A stretch of 64,000 bases of DNA from Acidobacteriota bacterium (GTDB lineage Bacteria; Acidobacteriota; Thermoanaerobaculia; Gp7-AA8): positions 1 through 64,000 of the forward strand of contig QHVT01000023.1 in NCBI GenBank assembly GCA_003223645.1. The letters are read 5' to 3'. How positions within the stretch are numbered: position 1 is the first letter of the stretch; the number at the start of each line of letters is the position of its first letter. A model generated the notes under the pieces. That model did no database searches and had not been told where the DNA came from. It saw only the letters and a list, made by a program, of their open reading frames with translations. A program made the translations under genes and the position numbers. Shown in pieces: positions 1-12,608 of this stretch.

Positions 1-68
1 GAGATGCACGTCATACGTTTAAGCAACGTGTGGAATGCTGCAGATCGCATGAGATCAAGGCACTTTAT
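1..68 (+). other. 16S-23S internal transcribed spacer, 3' end
   Basis: Non-coding stretch directly upstream of the 23S gene. No tRNA cloverleaf is visible in these bases. By position it is the last part of the spacer that follows 16S rRNA, which would lie left of the window. Confidence 0.6.
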
Positions 69-3042
<2,974 letters not shown>

Positions 3043-3106
3043 ATTTGCCTTGATTTGATGTGATCGCAGCAGCGTGCACTCTCCAAAGCTGCAACCCGTA
3101 TTCAAT

Positions 3107-3191
3107 GTCCTATTAGTCCTATAGGTCCTATCCGTCCTATAGGTCCTAATAGGACGAATAAGACTTATAGGACGAATAGGACCTATAGGAC
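3107..3191. repeat. Inverted array of GTCCTAT/ATAGGAC short tandem repeats in the 23S-5S spacer
   Basis: The left arm (3107-3150) is a run of GTCCTAT-type units and the right arm (3149-3191) is a run of ATAGGAC-type units, so the RNA would fold into a long imperfect hairpin. The same units recur at 12554-12627 and 43974-44068. No tRNA is present in this 23S-5S spacer. Confidence 0.85.
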
Positions 3192-3214
3192 GACAACAAC
3201 CAGAAACCAAAGTT

Positions 3215-3331
3215 TCCGGTGGTCATAGAGAAGAGGTCACACCCGTTCCCATTCCGAACACGGCAGTTAAGCTCTTCATCGCCAATGATACTGCGCGGGC
3301 AACTGTGTGGGAAAGTAGGACGCCGCCGGGA
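3215..3331 (+). rRNA. rrf: 5S ribosomal RNA
   Basis: 5S rRNA of about 117 nt. The 5' strand TTCCGGTGG pairs with the 3' strand CGCCGCCGGG. The internal segments ACACCCGTTCCCATTCCGAACACGG (about 3238-3263), TTAAGC and GGGAAAGTAGG are the conserved 5S blocks. It lies about 170 nt behind the 23S gene and is followed at once by a terminator, as expected for the last gene of an rRNA operon. Ends are set by pairing and are good to a few bases. Confidence 0.95.
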
Positions 3332-3338
3332 TATTATG

Positions 3339-3375
3339 AAAAGCCGCTGAGCAATCAGCGGCTTTTCGCTTTTTG
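3339..3375 (+). terminator. Intrinsic terminator of the rRNA operon
   Basis: A 12-bp stem AAAAGCCGCTGA / TCAGCGGCTTTT with loop GCAA (3339-3366) is followed by CGCTTTTT. The A-rich upstream arm makes it usable in both directions, and the stop codon of the convergent minus-strand gene (3355-3357) lies inside the hairpin. Confidence 0.9.
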
Positions 3376-3972
3376 GGCCTCGATCAGCTCCAGTGTGCTT
3401 TGCTCCGGCGTCAGGCCGAGCGCCGGATCGTCCTCGGTCTGCTTGACGAGTCCCACGCGCTCCGCAATCCACTGCGAGCCGTGGATGAGCGGCAGTTCTC
3501 CGCGCGTCTGCGACAGGACCTTCGCCGTGTAATCGACGCGCACGGCGTCGAATGTGCCCGCCGGAACGGTGACCTTTTCCCGCCCAATTACGCGATAGTC
3601 GTAGCTCGCCGAGATTCCTTCGCCGGCCCACGTCCACTTCCACGTTGCGCCGCTCTCCAGGTGCTTGCCGTATTGAGCTCCGGTGAACGTCGTCCCCTCG
3701 TCGACCGGCGTGATTCCGTCCTCCGTGCAGCGGTAGTGGCTGGTCTCGAGGCGCGGCTCCTGCCCTTCCACGGTGTACGACTGCGTCCACTGAATGCGAT
3801 CGCCCTGGATGCGGCGATTGCTCCAGGTCATTTCCGACTGTGTGTCGCCGGCGATACTGTGCCTCTTCTCGATGAATCGCAGCGACGTCGCCGGCGCGGG
3901 AAATACCGGCGCGGTGCAGTCGGCATAGAGAGCGGAGGTCAGGACGAGCGACAGCAGGGCGAACCGCATCAT
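3355..3972 (-). CDS. Exported protein of unknown function (DUF3108-like tail)
   Basis: A 205-residue protein with an N-terminal signal peptide (MMRFALLSLVLTSALYA, then a Cys at about residue 19), so it is probably exported and possibly anchored. The rest is polar and beta-rich. The segment VTVPAGTFDAVRVDY (about residues 134-148) resembles the VPAGTF motif seen in DUF3108-type envelope proteins; that is a weak family hint, not an assignment. The start follows AAGAGGTG, a good ribosome binding site 9 bp after the stop of the upstream membrane protein. It is the last gene of a minus-strand run that begins at 10221. Its stop lies within the rRNA terminator hairpin. Confidence 0.75.
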   Translation of the reverse strand: MMRFALLSLVLTSALYADCTAPVFPAPATSLRFIEKRHSIAGDTQSEMTWSNRRIQGDRIQWTQSYTVEGQEPRLETSHYRCTEDGITPVDEGTTFTGAQYGKHLESGATWKWTWAGEGISASYDYRVIGREKVTVPAGTFDAVRVDYTAKVLSQTRGELPLIHGSQWIAERVGLVKQTEDDPALGLTPEQSTLELIEAQKAKSR

Positions 3973-3981
3973 TGCACCTCT

Positions 3982-5481
3982 TTATGTTCGCTTTCGCGCG
4001 AAAATCTGGAACGCGATGATCTCGATCTGTTTCGACTTCCAATACGTCACGCCGCTGAACGTCGCGATCAGCCGGTAATCCGGACGCCGGATGAGCGCTC
4101 GCGCGTACAGGTGATCCATCCGATAGCCGATCGCCGCGACGACGAAATCGGGGCGCTGGGCCATGGTTTGATAAAACCATTGCCCCATTTCCCGCGAGCT
4201 CGTCACCTTGGCATTGCCCAGCGGCCAGGGATTTTCCGTCGACCAGTCCCAGAATGCCGCATTCCCGGGGATCGCGTAATTTCGAAAGATGTTGTGCGGG
4301 AAATAAGGTTGGATCTCGACACAGCGCAGTCCCGCTCCGAAGAGCCGCGCTTGATCGAGGTGATTGCGGGCGATGAACTCCGCGGTTTCGCGGCTGCCGG
4401 TGAACGGCTGGGTCGCGTCATAGCGAATCGACTGCGCCGCCCATTGGATATGCCGCAGCAAGACGATCGAGAGAATGCAGAGAACGGCGAAATCGAGCGA
4501 GCGCCGCTCCGGCGAAGCCGGCGTGCGTTGCCAGGCCACGAAGAGCGCGAATAGAAGCACGAAGAAAAACAGCCCTTCGTGCCACAGTCCGAAATAAAGC
4601 GCAGCGACAGGCAGCATCGCGGCGGTGGGGATGAGGAAGACCAACAGTGCCTGCCGGCGCCGCAGAAAAGTCATGAGCAGCGCGAACGCGGTGAGAAGCA
4701 GCAGCAGGACGACGATGCCCGCCGCATTCGACATCTCATCCAATCCGCCCCACATGATCTCCCGCAGAATCCACAATCCCACCTCGGCGAACCGTTCCGC
4801 GCTGAACGACATGTCGACGAGCGGCCCGGTCTTCAGGTTGACCGGAGGCCACAGAATGACGATGAGGAAGACGGAATTGAGCGCAAAGAGCAGCGTGCCG
4901 CCGAGGAATGCGCGTTGCGAAAGCTCGGAAAACGCGATCCGCCGCCGCGCGAGGTCGATCAGGAACAGAAGGAACAGCCCGCCCGCGATTCCGAGCCCGT
5001 GCACGGAGACGTTCGACAGCGCAATGAGCAGAAACACGAACAGCGGAAACAAACGAGCGCGCCGGTCATAGATCGCTGCCAGCGCCCACAGAAGCGGCGG
5101 CACGAGCACGTAGCTGCGCGCGACGACCGTGAATTGATACGCGACGAAAAACGAAAACGGCACCAGCACGCGAACGGCGAGCGGAACGTTCTTCAGACGA
5201 AACAGCAGGAACGCGACGCCGGTCAGTGCGATGAGAATCGCCGCCCATTTCATCGCGCCGTACGGCAATCCCGCCTTGGCCGGAATGGAGAGAATCAAAT
5301 ACCAAAGCGGCGGGTGACCTTCATACGAGAGATGCACCGCCACGAGATCGGAGACGGGCGCGTCCCTCGCCAGCAGCCACGCCTGGGCCTCGTCCCACCA
5401 CGGCTCGTGCGCGACCGCCGCAAATGCGACGACCGCCACATACAGCACGAGCACCACCCACGGAACGACGCGCGAAGTCAT
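3982..5481 (-). CDS. GT-C-type multi-pass membrane glycosyltransferase-like protein
   Basis: A 499-residue, strongly hydrophobic protein with many predicted membrane segments. An early acidic motif, HEPWWDEAQAWLLARD (about residues 27-42), lies in the first periplasmic loop, where GT-C enzymes (ArnT/PMT type) keep their catalytic or metal-binding Asp/Glu. A second motif, EGHPPLWY, follows. Such enzymes transfer sugars from polyprenyl-phosphate donors. Donor and acceptor are unknown. It is a close paralogue of the upstream gene (5478-6941) and a more distant one of 25732-27210. Its ATG overlaps the upstream stop by 4 bp, so translation is probably coupled. Confidence 0.85.
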   Translation of the reverse strand: MTSRVVPWVVLVLYVAVVAFAAVAHEPWWDEAQAWLLARDAPVSDLVAVHLSYEGHPPLWYLILSIPAKAGLPYGAMKWAAILIALTGVAFLLFRLKNVPLAVRVLVPFSFFVAYQFTVVARSYVLVPPLLWALAAIYDRRARLFPLFVFLLIALSNVSVHGLGIAGGLFLLFLIDLARRRIAFSELSQRAFLGGTLLFALNSVFLIVILWPPVNLKTGPLVDMSFSAERFAEVGLWILREIMWGGLDEMSNAAGIVVLLLLLTAFALLMTFLRRRQALLVFLIPTAAMLPVAALYFGLWHEGLFFFVLLFALFVAWQRTPASPERRSLDFAVLCILSIVLLRHIQWAAQSIRYDATQPFTGSRETAEFIARNHLDQARLFGAGLRCVEIQPYFPHNIFRNYAIPGNAAFWDWSTENPWPLGNAKVTSSREMGQWFYQTMAQRPDFVVAAIGYRMDHLYARALIRRPDYRLIATFSGVTYWKSKQIEIIAFQIFARKRT

Positions 5482-6941
5482 GATTTACGTTCGTACAGGT
5501 GAAACATGATCGACTCGATCGGCGTCGTTTTCCAGAACAGGCGCCCGCGGAAAATCTTGACGCGCCGGTAGTCCGGCCGCTTCGACATCATCGCACTGAA
5601 GAAAATATCGCCGCTGAACCCCGTCGCGACGAGAAAATAGTCAGGCCGCCGCGCCAGCTGCAGGTTCATCCAGCGCGTGCGCTCGCGCTCGAGCCATTTC
5701 CAACCGGGATACGGCCACGGGTTCCGCTCCGACCAGTCCCAGAACGCCGCGCCTCCTTGTGCGTGATAGTTCGCGAACACGCTCGAGTCGAAATAAGGCT
5801 GCACCTCGATGCAGCGTACGCCGGCACCGAAGAGACCCGTGCGGTCGATGTGGTGGTCCTTGATGTAGTCCGCAACCTCGCGGCTCCCCGTCATCGCCGA
5901 TGAAGCGTCATATCGATAGGAGCTGATCGTCCAATAAATGTGCCGCATCAGAACCAGCGCGAGCACGGCCGTCACGACGTAGCGCAGACGGCGATCCACA
6001 GGGCGTTGAAAACTCACGAGAAAGGCCGTGACGAGGATGAAAAAGAACACGCCTTCGTGCCAGGGACTGTAATACACGGCGATTGGAAGCAGCACCGAGA
6101 TCAACATCAGCGCGAACAGCGCAAGCGTGCGCGCGCGCCAGAACCAATACAGCAGCAGCAAAAGCGCGAGCTGCGACGCGACGATCCCGACAAACGAGTC
6201 GAACCCGAACAAAAGCTCGATGAATGCGTCGCTCGGAATTGCCCAGAGCTTGCTCGCCCGAAATGCGTATCCGATGTCGAAGCGGCCTGAAATGTCTGCA
6301 GGAGGAAAGATCACCAGCGCAATGAACGCGACATCGATGACGAAGAGGGCGGCGCCGAGGAACAGCCGCGGCAGCGGTACGGCCGGGCGGCCGTTTCTGC
6401 GCGCGCGCCATTCGTCGATGACGAACAGCAGCGCGAGAGCGGACGCAATCCCGGTCCCATGAATACTGACATTGGCCATCGCCAACAGAATCGCGATGAA
6501 AAGCCAGAAACGCTCCGAGCGGCGGTCATAAATCGCCGCGACCGCGATCAGGAGCGCTCCCAGAATGACGTAGCTTCGCGCGACCACAGTGAATTGATAG
6601 GCAAAATAGAACGTGAACGGCAGCAGGACGCGGATCGGCAGCGGCACGTTCTGTTGTCTCTGTAACAGCGCGACGCCGGTGACAGCGATGAGTCCCGCGA
6701 CGACGTGCATGCTCTTGTAGGGGAGACCGGCTTTTGCAGGAATCGCCAGGATCAGGTACCACAATGGGGGATGGCCTTCGTACGCGAGCCGTTCCGTAAA
6801 AAGATCGGTCATCGTCGCGTCGCGCGCAATCAGCCATGCCTGCGCTTCGTCCCACCACGGCTCGTGGATCACGGCTCCATAAAACACGAGCGCAGCGAAA
6901 GAGACGACGACGGCTGCGCCGATGATCTTTTGGGCGGTCAT
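5478..6941 (-). CDS. GT-C-type multi-pass membrane glycosyltransferase-like protein
   Basis: A 487-residue integral membrane protein. I place the start at ATG 6941 (MTAQKIIGAAVVV), which overlaps the upstream stop as ATGA. The longer frame to 7163 would run 74 codons into the upstream gene and encodes only charged, unconserved residues. The motif HEPWWDEAQAWLIARD sits after the first membrane helix, followed by EGHPPLWYLI, as in its neighbour 3982-5481; the two look like a tandem duplication. The role is inferred as sugar transfer across the inner membrane from a lipid-linked donor. Confidence 0.85.
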   Translation of the reverse strand: MTAQKIIGAAVVVSFAALVFYGAVIHEPWWDEAQAWLIARDATMTDLFTERLAYEGHPPLWYLILAIPAKAGLPYKSMHVVAGLIAVTGVALLQRQQNVPLPIRVLLPFTFYFAYQFTVVARSYVILGALLIAVAAIYDRRSERFWLFIAILLAMANVSIHGTGIASALALLFVIDEWRARRNGRPAVPLPRLFLGAALFVIDVAFIALVIFPPADISGRFDIGYAFRASKLWAIPSDAFIELLFGFDSFVGIVASQLALLLLLYWFWRARTLALFALMLISVLLPIAVYYSPWHEGVFFFILVTAFLVSFQRPVDRRLRYVVTAVLALVLMRHIYWTISSYRYDASSAMTGSREVADYIKDHHIDRTGLFGAGVRCIEVQPYFDSSVFANYHAQGGAAFWDWSERNPWPYPGWKWLERERTRWMNLQLARRPDYFLVATGFSGDIFFSAMMSKRPDYRRVKIFRGRLFWKTTPIESIMFHLYERKS

Positions 6942-9184
6942 GGCGAAACGCGCCGCCGCCGGATCGTCCACAGAGAAGCCGCCGCGATTGCGATCAGCGC
7001 CGCGACCGCCAGTGTGCCTCCAATGAGAAGCGACGCCGGTCGATATTCCAGTACGAGATGTCCGTGCTCGTGCGAATCGATCTCGACCGCGGGCATGATC
7101 GAGTCCGCGCGAAGGATCGACAATGGACGGCCGTTCAGGGTCGCGCGCCATCCCGGCAGCCACGGTCGCATGAAGACAATGAGCGACTTCCCCTGTTGCG
7201 CGGCCGGCGCGACGTCGACAGTCGTGCGCAGCCGCTCTTCGGAGACTCGTTCAATACGGCGCAGCACATACGCTTCATCATGCGCAGGCCCGTCGGGCGC
7301 AAGAATCGCCAGCGGCAGATCGAGCGTTTTGTGTGCAAAGATCCAATTGCCCACGTCCTCGTATTGCGGGAACTTGACCGCATACCGCGCCATCGCAATC
7401 GGGAAACTGCGGCGCTCGCGCTGCTCCACAATGACGGCACCTTCCGTGCGCGCGGCCTCGTTCCAGCCACGGCTTTGCAAGAGCGTGCGATAACGCTCGA
7501 ACACCGGCCGTGGAAGGATCAGTCCGTCGATGCCAAGGTGGGCGAGAAATCCCTGGTTCCCTGTGGCGTGCTCCAGGACCCATTGGCGATAACGAGGGAT
7601 CATCGCGCCATGCGTTTCCATCGCCAGCAGGCGCTTCATCGCAGCGGGGCCGACGGGACTGTAGCCATTGACGAGATGCGCCTGCATCAGCATCGCATTG
7701 TTTCCCGGCAGAAACTCCGGACGGATTCCGAAGCTGCGCCTCCGCTCCGGTCCATCGGCCATGATGTTTTCGATCGCATACAGACTCAGATATCGCCGGT
7801 TGGGATGAACAGGCGAAAGCGTCGTCTCGCTGCGGGGAAACTCCCACCCCGGCACTTCGCGCGCCGGCGAGAAAATCACAAACATCGCCGCGATGGAAAC
7901 GATCGAGAGCGCCAATGGAATGTACGCGGCGACCCGGCGCTCGGTGCTCTCGAATACGCTCCAGACGATGCACAGAATGAACAGCGCGCCCGCGAGAGTG
8001 GCCGTCGTATCGAGATCGTGATCGAAGGGGATTGCGGTCGCGAACGCGATCACCACCAGCCCGGCCGCCCACGTTGCGACATTGCGCCGGTCCGTGAGCG
8101 TCCGCGGCTCCTTCCCTCTCGCGCGGCGCACGATCTCGAATGCCTGAGCGCCAACAATGGCGAGCGTGAGATGCACGAGCGGCAGCCAGCGAAAACTCCA
8201 GCGGAACAAATTAGGGCCGTGCAGGGGCAGGAGAAGAATCAGCGTCGTGAGCAGGACGAGCTCATAGCGCATTGCCCGCCAAAATTCGCGGCGCACAGAA
8301 CCGATTGCGGCAACGATCGCGCAAAGCGGAATGAGTCCGCCCGTCAACTCCACCGCGGTGTGCGGCATATCGCCGACGAATACCGCCCATACGCTTTGAA
8401 TGGTCGGCAATACGAAGCCGCCGAATGCGGTGATCGGAACGCTCCAGAGAAAATCGAGGATACCGCTCGCCGACATGCGTGCGCTGGAGCGGAAATACTC
8501 GATCAGCATCAGCACGGCTGGAGACGCGAGACAGCCACCGATCGCGATGCCGCCCACAATCGGGATGATCGTTCGCGGCCGGGATTGCAGCGATACGAGA
8601 TTCAGCACCGTAATGACGGCGGCCATCAGGACGGTGAACGGCCATCCTGCAGCGATGATCAGATACAGCGACAGCGCAATACCGAGCCAGCTCCAGCGGC
8701 TGCGCCCCGCGACAGCGGAGCGGAGTGCAATCCAGTACCACGGAATCCACGCGAAGCTCGCGACGGATGGATACCAGGTCGTACCCCACCAGAGGTTCCA
8801 GCCGTTGATGCTGGCGATGAGGGCGACCATCAATGCGATTGGAAAAGAAATCGAATAGCTGCGCGCCAGCAAATACGCGCCGGCGGCGAGAATCGCGAAA
8901 TGAAAAAGCAGCAGTGCGGTCGCGCGTCCATTGAGGCTCAGCGGAAGCGCCCACACAACGATATCCGCCGTGGTGCGCGCAACCGAGAAGATGCCGTATT
9001 GATATTCCGCGCCGAGTCCCGTGCAAAACCAGGAATAGGGCGACAGCAGGGGGAATGACCCTTCACTCCAGGCGCGCGCGACTTCGCGCGAGCCGGGGAG
9101 ATATTGCAGCTGAAAATCGTCCTTCCAGAAAAACGAAGGGTCAATCGCGTGGAACGCCATGATCGTGGCGAGTACGAGAACCAC
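6938..9184 (-). CDS. YfhO-like large membrane protein (GT-C superfamily)
   Basis: About 748 residues. The hydrophobic N-terminal two-thirds has an early DPSFFWKDDFQLQYLPG motif, and the soluble C-terminal part holds W-x-PGW-x-A-x-LNGRP near its end (FMRPWLPGWRATLNG), a signature of the YfhO family. YfhO proteins are linked to glycosylation of lipoteichoic acids and related polymers in Firmicutes; the function here is unknown. It is paralogous to 10278-12608, which lies divergently. The start chosen is GTG 9184, which keeps the N-terminal helix but is not certain: the frame is open upstream to the preceding gene. It lies 53 bp behind the GT2 gene in the same operon. Confidence 0.82.
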   Translation of the reverse strand: MVLVLATIMAFHAIDPSFFWKDDFQLQYLPGSREVARAWSEGSFPLLSPYSWFCTGLGAEYQYGIFSVARTTADIVVWALPLSLNGRATALLLFHFAILAAGAYLLARSYSISFPIALMVALIASINGWNLWWGTTWYPSVASFAWIPWYWIALRSAVAGRSRWSWLGIALSLYLIIAAGWPFTVLMAAVITVLNLVSLQSRPRTIIPIVGGIAIGGCLASPAVLMLIEYFRSSARMSASGILDFLWSVPITAFGGFVLPTIQSVWAVFVGDMPHTAVELTGGLIPLCAIVAAIGSVRREFWRAMRYELVLLTTLILLLPLHGPNLFRWSFRWLPLVHLTLAIVGAQAFEIVRRARGKEPRTLTDRRNVATWAAGLVVIAFATAIPFDHDLDTTATLAGALFILCIVWSVFESTERRVAAYIPLALSIVSIAAMFVIFSPAREVPGWEFPRSETTLSPVHPNRRYLSLYAIENIMADGPERRRSFGIRPEFLPGNNAMLMQAHLVNGYSPVGPAAMKRLLAMETHGAMIPRYRQWVLEHATGNQGFLAHLGIDGLILPRPVFERYRTLLQSRGWNEAARTEGAVIVEQRERRSFPIAMARYAVKFPQYEDVGNWIFAHKTLDLPLAILAPDGPAHDEAYVLRRIERVSEERLRTTVDVAPAAQQGKSLIVFMRPWLPGWRATLNGRPLSILRADSIMPAVEIDSHEHGHLVLEYRPASLLIGGTLAVAALIAIAAASLWTIRRRRVSP

Positions 9185-9237
9185 CGCCGCGGCCGCGCCG
9201 GCGAGATCGGAACGGCGAAGCGGCGCGGCGACGGACG

Positions 9238-10221
9238 TCAGACCCGCTCCATTTGCAGCGCTGATTGTGCCTTGCGAGTGCCCGTGGAGTGGACGAAGTC
9301 GACGACGTAGGGAGGGCGGCGTTTGACCTCGATGTAAATGCGGCCGAGATATTCGCCGATGATGCCGAGGATGATGAGAATGAGGCCGCTGAGGAAAAAG
9401 AGGCCGACGGCGAGGGCGGCGAGACCGGGTGTCTCAGCGGCGCGATGGCCGAAGACCGAGACATTGAAAATACGGATGATGATGAAATAGAGGCCGACGA
9501 GAAATGACGGGATGGCGATGAAGAAGCCGAGGTAGGAGGCGAGGCGCAAGGGGACCATGGAGAAGCCGAAAAGACCGTCGATGGCGAGCTTCAACAGGCT
9601 CTTGAACGTATAACTCGGCGTTCCCGCGGCGCGCGCTCCGCGTTTATAAATCAAACCGGTTTGTTTGAAGCCGACATAAGCGCGCAATCCGCGGACGAAG
9701 CGGACGCGCTCGGGCAGGAGCACGTTCAATGCGTCGACGACCTTGCGGTCCATCAGGCAGAAATCGCCGGAATCCAGCGGAATATCGAAATCGCTGATCC
9801 AATGAAGAATGCGATAGAAGATCGAATAGGCCGTACGTTTCGGTAATGACTCTTCGCGTCCCGTACGCACGCCATAAACGACCTGATATCCCTCACGCCA
9901 TTTCTCGAGCAGACGCGTGATTTCTTCGGGCGGGTCCTGAAGGTCGGCGTCGAGAATCACCACCACGTCGCCGCTGGCCTGTTGGATTCCGGCGGTGATT
10001 GCAGGCTGATGACCGAAATTCCGCGACAGTTTGACGATATGAATGCGCGGATCGCGATCCGATGCGCTCAACAGGATGGACAGCGACGCGTCCGTCGATC
10101 CGTCATCGATGAAAATGATTTCGTACTCGTCGTTCCAGGCGCGCGAAGCGCTTCCAATGCGGTCCAGTAACAGAGGAAGGACCGGCGCTTCATTGTGGAC
10201 CGGAATGACGAGCGAAATCAT
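9238..10221 (-). CDS. Family 2 glycosyltransferase with C-terminal membrane anchor (GtrB/DPM1-like)
   Basis: A 327-residue polyprenyl-phosphate glycosyltransferase. The GT-A nucleotide-binding motif IDDGSTDAS (about residues 38-46) and the metal-binding DADLQDPPEE (about 91-100) are intact. Two C-terminal hydrophobic hairpins (about 228-290) are typical of GtrB/ArnC/dolichol-phosphate-mannose-synthase-like enzymes. The family moves a sugar from an NDP donor to undecaprenyl phosphate, making the lipid-linked donor that GT-C enzymes use. That fits a run of GT-C genes directly downstream. It is the first gene of the minus-strand set and diverges from 10278-12608. Confidence 0.93.
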   Translation of the reverse strand: MISLVIPVHNEAPVLPLLLDRIGSASRAWNDEYEIIFIDDGSTDASLSILLSASDRDPRIHIVKLSRNFGHQPAITAGIQQASGDVVVILDADLQDPPEEITRLLEKWREGYQVVYGVRTGREESLPKRTAYSIFYRILHWISDFDIPLDSGDFCLMDRKVVDALNVLLPERVRFVRGLRAYVGFKQTGLIYKRGARAAGTPSYTFKSLLKLAIDGLFGFSMVPLRLASYLGFFIAIPSFLVGLYFIIIRIFNVSVFGHRAAETPGLAALAVGLFFLSGLILIILGIIGEYLGRIYIEVKRRPPYVVDFVHSTGTRKAQSALQMERV

Positions 10222-10277
10222 GTGGCGTCTTGACGATTACGGCGAGTTTATCACGCGTGCTAGACTCGCCCGCTCCG

Positions 10278-12608
10278 ATGCAGATGAACTCTGAGCACAC
10301 GCGCACCCGCGAGCTCGTTCCCTCCCTCTGCATTGTCCTCGGCGTCTCCCTGATTTCGGTGATGCGCGTCATCGGCGATCCCAGCTTCTTCTGGCACGAC
10401 GATTTTCAAACGCAGTACCTGCCGGGATTGCGCGAGGTGGCGCGCGCCTGGTCGGAAGGGACGTTCCCGCTGCTCACTACGGCGTCATGGCATTCCACCG
10501 CTCTCGCCGGCGAGCTTCAATACGGCGTCTTTTCGCTATTCGGGACGCTGGTCGATCTCATCGCGTGGTCGCTGCATCTCTCGTTGGCGAATACGGCGAT
10601 GTTTCTATCCGCGGCGCATCTCGCGGCCGCCGCGGTCGGCGCGTATCTGCTGGCGCGCGACTTCGGCATCAGCCGCGGCTTCGCCGTCATTGCGGCCCTC
10701 GCCGGCTCGCACAATGGCGCGGTGATGGTGTGGGGCGCGACCGACTGGTATCCGGTCCTCACCAGCATCGCCTGGATTCCGTGGTTCTGGCTCGGCCTGC
10801 GACGCATCGAGCGCGCGCCGCGCCGCGGCGCGATCGCCGGAACCGCAATCGCGCTCTATCTCGTCATCACCGCGGGGTGGCCGTTCACGATGCTGATGGC
10901 GCTCGTGCTCGCGGCGTGGCACATCGTACCGGCGATTTTCCGCCGGGATGGAAAAGCGTCGATGTGGCTGATTGCGGCCTGCGCGATCGGCGCCGCGCTC
11001 GCGTCGCCGGCGCTGCTCGTCCACGTCGACTATCTCACCGCAACGACGCGCGCCGCGGGGACGACCGCGCAGCAGTCGTGGAGCGTGCCGCTCATCGCGT
11101 TCATCGGCGCCGTCTATCCGACGTTTCGCACGATCTGGAACGGCTGGTATTCGACGACGCAGCATTCCGTCACGGAGCTCGCCGGCGCATTCGTGCCGCT
11201 CGTCGGCTTGATCGCTGCGCTGCTCCTGTGGGGCCGCGAGTTTCTGCATAAAATTCGTCGCGAGCTCGCGCTGCTCGCGCTCGTCACGCTGCTGGCGATC
11301 CTGCCGAGCGTCGCTCCGTTCCGCTTCAGCTATCGATGGCTGCCGCTGTGGCACCTCGTGCTTTTGATGATCGGACTGCAGGGGCTCGATTGGCTGCGCG
11401 CGCGCCGGACCGAATCGAACGCGCTCCGCTGGAACGCGGGCGCGTGGGCGGCCGGTGTCGCCGTCGCCGCGTGGATCCTCTGCTCGATCTTCGATCAGGC
11501 GTGGTCACTGACGCGCTCGTATTCGTCGGTGATTTTCCTGCTGGCAATCGTCTGGACGGCGATCGACGCGATGCCGCGCGCGCGTCTGCTCGCGATCGCG
11601 TTTCCGGCGATCGTCGCGTTCGCATCGGTGTGGCTGATTTTTGATTGGGTGCCGACGAGCCAGGACGTCGCGGTGTGGCGATTCGAAGACCGCGACCTGC
11701 TCTCGCCGCAGCCGTACTTTCCAGCGGATCGCACGTTCGCGCTCTATCGCCGCGCCGACGTCTTCCGCGCCGACCGTTCGCTCGCTCGCGGCTCCCAGGG
11801 GAACGCGCTGTTCCGTCCGGCGAACACGCCGATGTTTGCGAACCTCCGCTTCGTGAACGGCTACAGCCCGATGCTTCCTGTCGGCATGCACGACGTTCTC
11901 GGCTTCGACTACCTCGGCTACGTCACCGACGAAGCGGCCGCGCGCCTGCTCGTGCTCGAGACGCAGCGGGGCGCGCTGCTCGAGCACATGGGCGTCGACG
12001 CGATCGTCGTGCACGAGTCGCTGCTGCAGCGCGTGCCGCGCGAGTCCCTGCCGGACTGGCACGTCGCGGCGACTGACGGCGGCGAGTACCTGCTGCGCCG
12101 CGCAACGCGCACCGGCGCGCCCCTTCATTCCGCAACCGCACTGCGCATGATCGGCGATGAACGCGAGGCGCTCGCCGCGATCACGCGCCGCAGGCAGTTG
12201 CAGCTTCCCGTCATTCTCACCGGTCCGGGCATGCGCACGACGGGAGTGTTGCGTCCGTGCAGCGACGTGCGAATCGAGAACGCAGTGGAAGCGCGACTGC
12301 GAAGCTCCGCGATCGTCGACACGTCGCGATGCGCGGCCGATGCGGTCGTGTACTTCACGCGTCCGTGGCTGCCGGGATGGCGCGCGACGGTGAACGGAAA
12401 GCGTGTCGACATTCTCAAAGCGGACTTGCTGATGCCGGCGATCATTCTGCAGCGCGGCCAGCGCGCGAACGTCGCGATCGACTACTCGCCGCGATCGCTG
12501 TGGATCGGCGTCGCGATTGCGGCGGTGGGGTTGGTTGGGTTGGTTGTCGTCGTTAGGACGAATAGGACGGATAGGACGGATAGGACAGATAGGACGGATA
12601 GGACTTAG
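10278..12608 (+). CDS. YfhO-like large membrane protein ending in a repeat-encoded tail
   Basis: A 776-residue paralogue of 6938-9184, with DPSFFWHDDFQTQYLPG near the N-terminus and FTRPWLPGWRATVNG near the C-terminus. I chose ATG 10278 (MQMNSEHTR) over a TTG at 10230 because the latter adds residues unlike the paralogue. The last about 18 residues (RTNRTDRTDRT...) are encoded by a 9-bp tandem repeat, AGGACGGAT, that forms one arm of a hairpin (12554-12627). The paralogue lacks this tail, so it looks like an acquired extension. It converges on 12620-13942; only 11 bp lie between the two stops. Confidence 0.85.
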   Translation: MQMNSEHTRTRELVPSLCIVLGVSLISVMRVIGDPSFFWHDDFQTQYLPGLREVARAWSEGTFPLLTTASWHSTALAGELQYGVFSLFGTLVDLIAWSLHLSLANTAMFLSAAHLAAAAVGAYLLARDFGISRGFAVIAALAGSHNGAVMVWGATDWYPVLTSIAWIPWFWLGLRRIERAPRRGAIAGTAIALYLVITAGWPFTMLMALVLAAWHIVPAIFRRDGKASMWLIAACAIGAALASPALLVHVDYLTATTRAAGTTAQQSWSVPLIAFIGAVYPTFRTIWNGWYSTTQHSVTELAGAFVPLVGLIAALLLWGREFLHKIRRELALLALVTLLAILPSVAPFRFSYRWLPLWHLVLLMIGLQGLDWLRARRTESNALRWNAGAWAAGVAVAAWILCSIFDQAWSLTRSYSSVIFLLAIVWTAIDAMPRARLLAIAFPAIVAFASVWLIFDWVPTSQDVAVWRFEDRDLLSPQPYFPADRTFALYRRADVFRADRSLARGSQGNALFRPANTPMFANLRFVNGYSPMLPVGMHDVLGFDYLGYVTDEAAARLLVLETQRGALLEHMGVDAIVVHESLLQRVPRESLPDWHVAATDGGEYLLRRATRTGAPLHSATALRMIGDEREALAAITRRRQLQLPVILTGPGMRTTGVLRPCSDVRIENAVEARLRSSAIVDTSRCAADAVVYFTRPWLPGWRATVNGKRVDILKADLLMPAIILQRGQRANVAIDYSPRSLWIGVAIAAVGLVGLVVVVRTNRTDRTDRTDRTDRT

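Noticed and set aside
1..68. tRNA gene in the 16S-23S spacer
   Set aside because: No T-loop (GTTCRA) or anticodon stem could be formed in the bases present; the spacer is cut by the window edge.
3373..4554. Long plus-strand open frame opposite two minus-strand genes
   Set aside because: Arg-rich, no hydrophobic or conserved pattern; the minus strand carries a signal-peptide protein and a GT-C protein with paralogues.
10230..10260. Promoter with TTGACG and TAGACT between the divergent genes at 10221 and 10278
   Set aside because: The spacing is 25 bp, too long for a sigma-70 promoter; nothing else in the 56-bp gap fits better.
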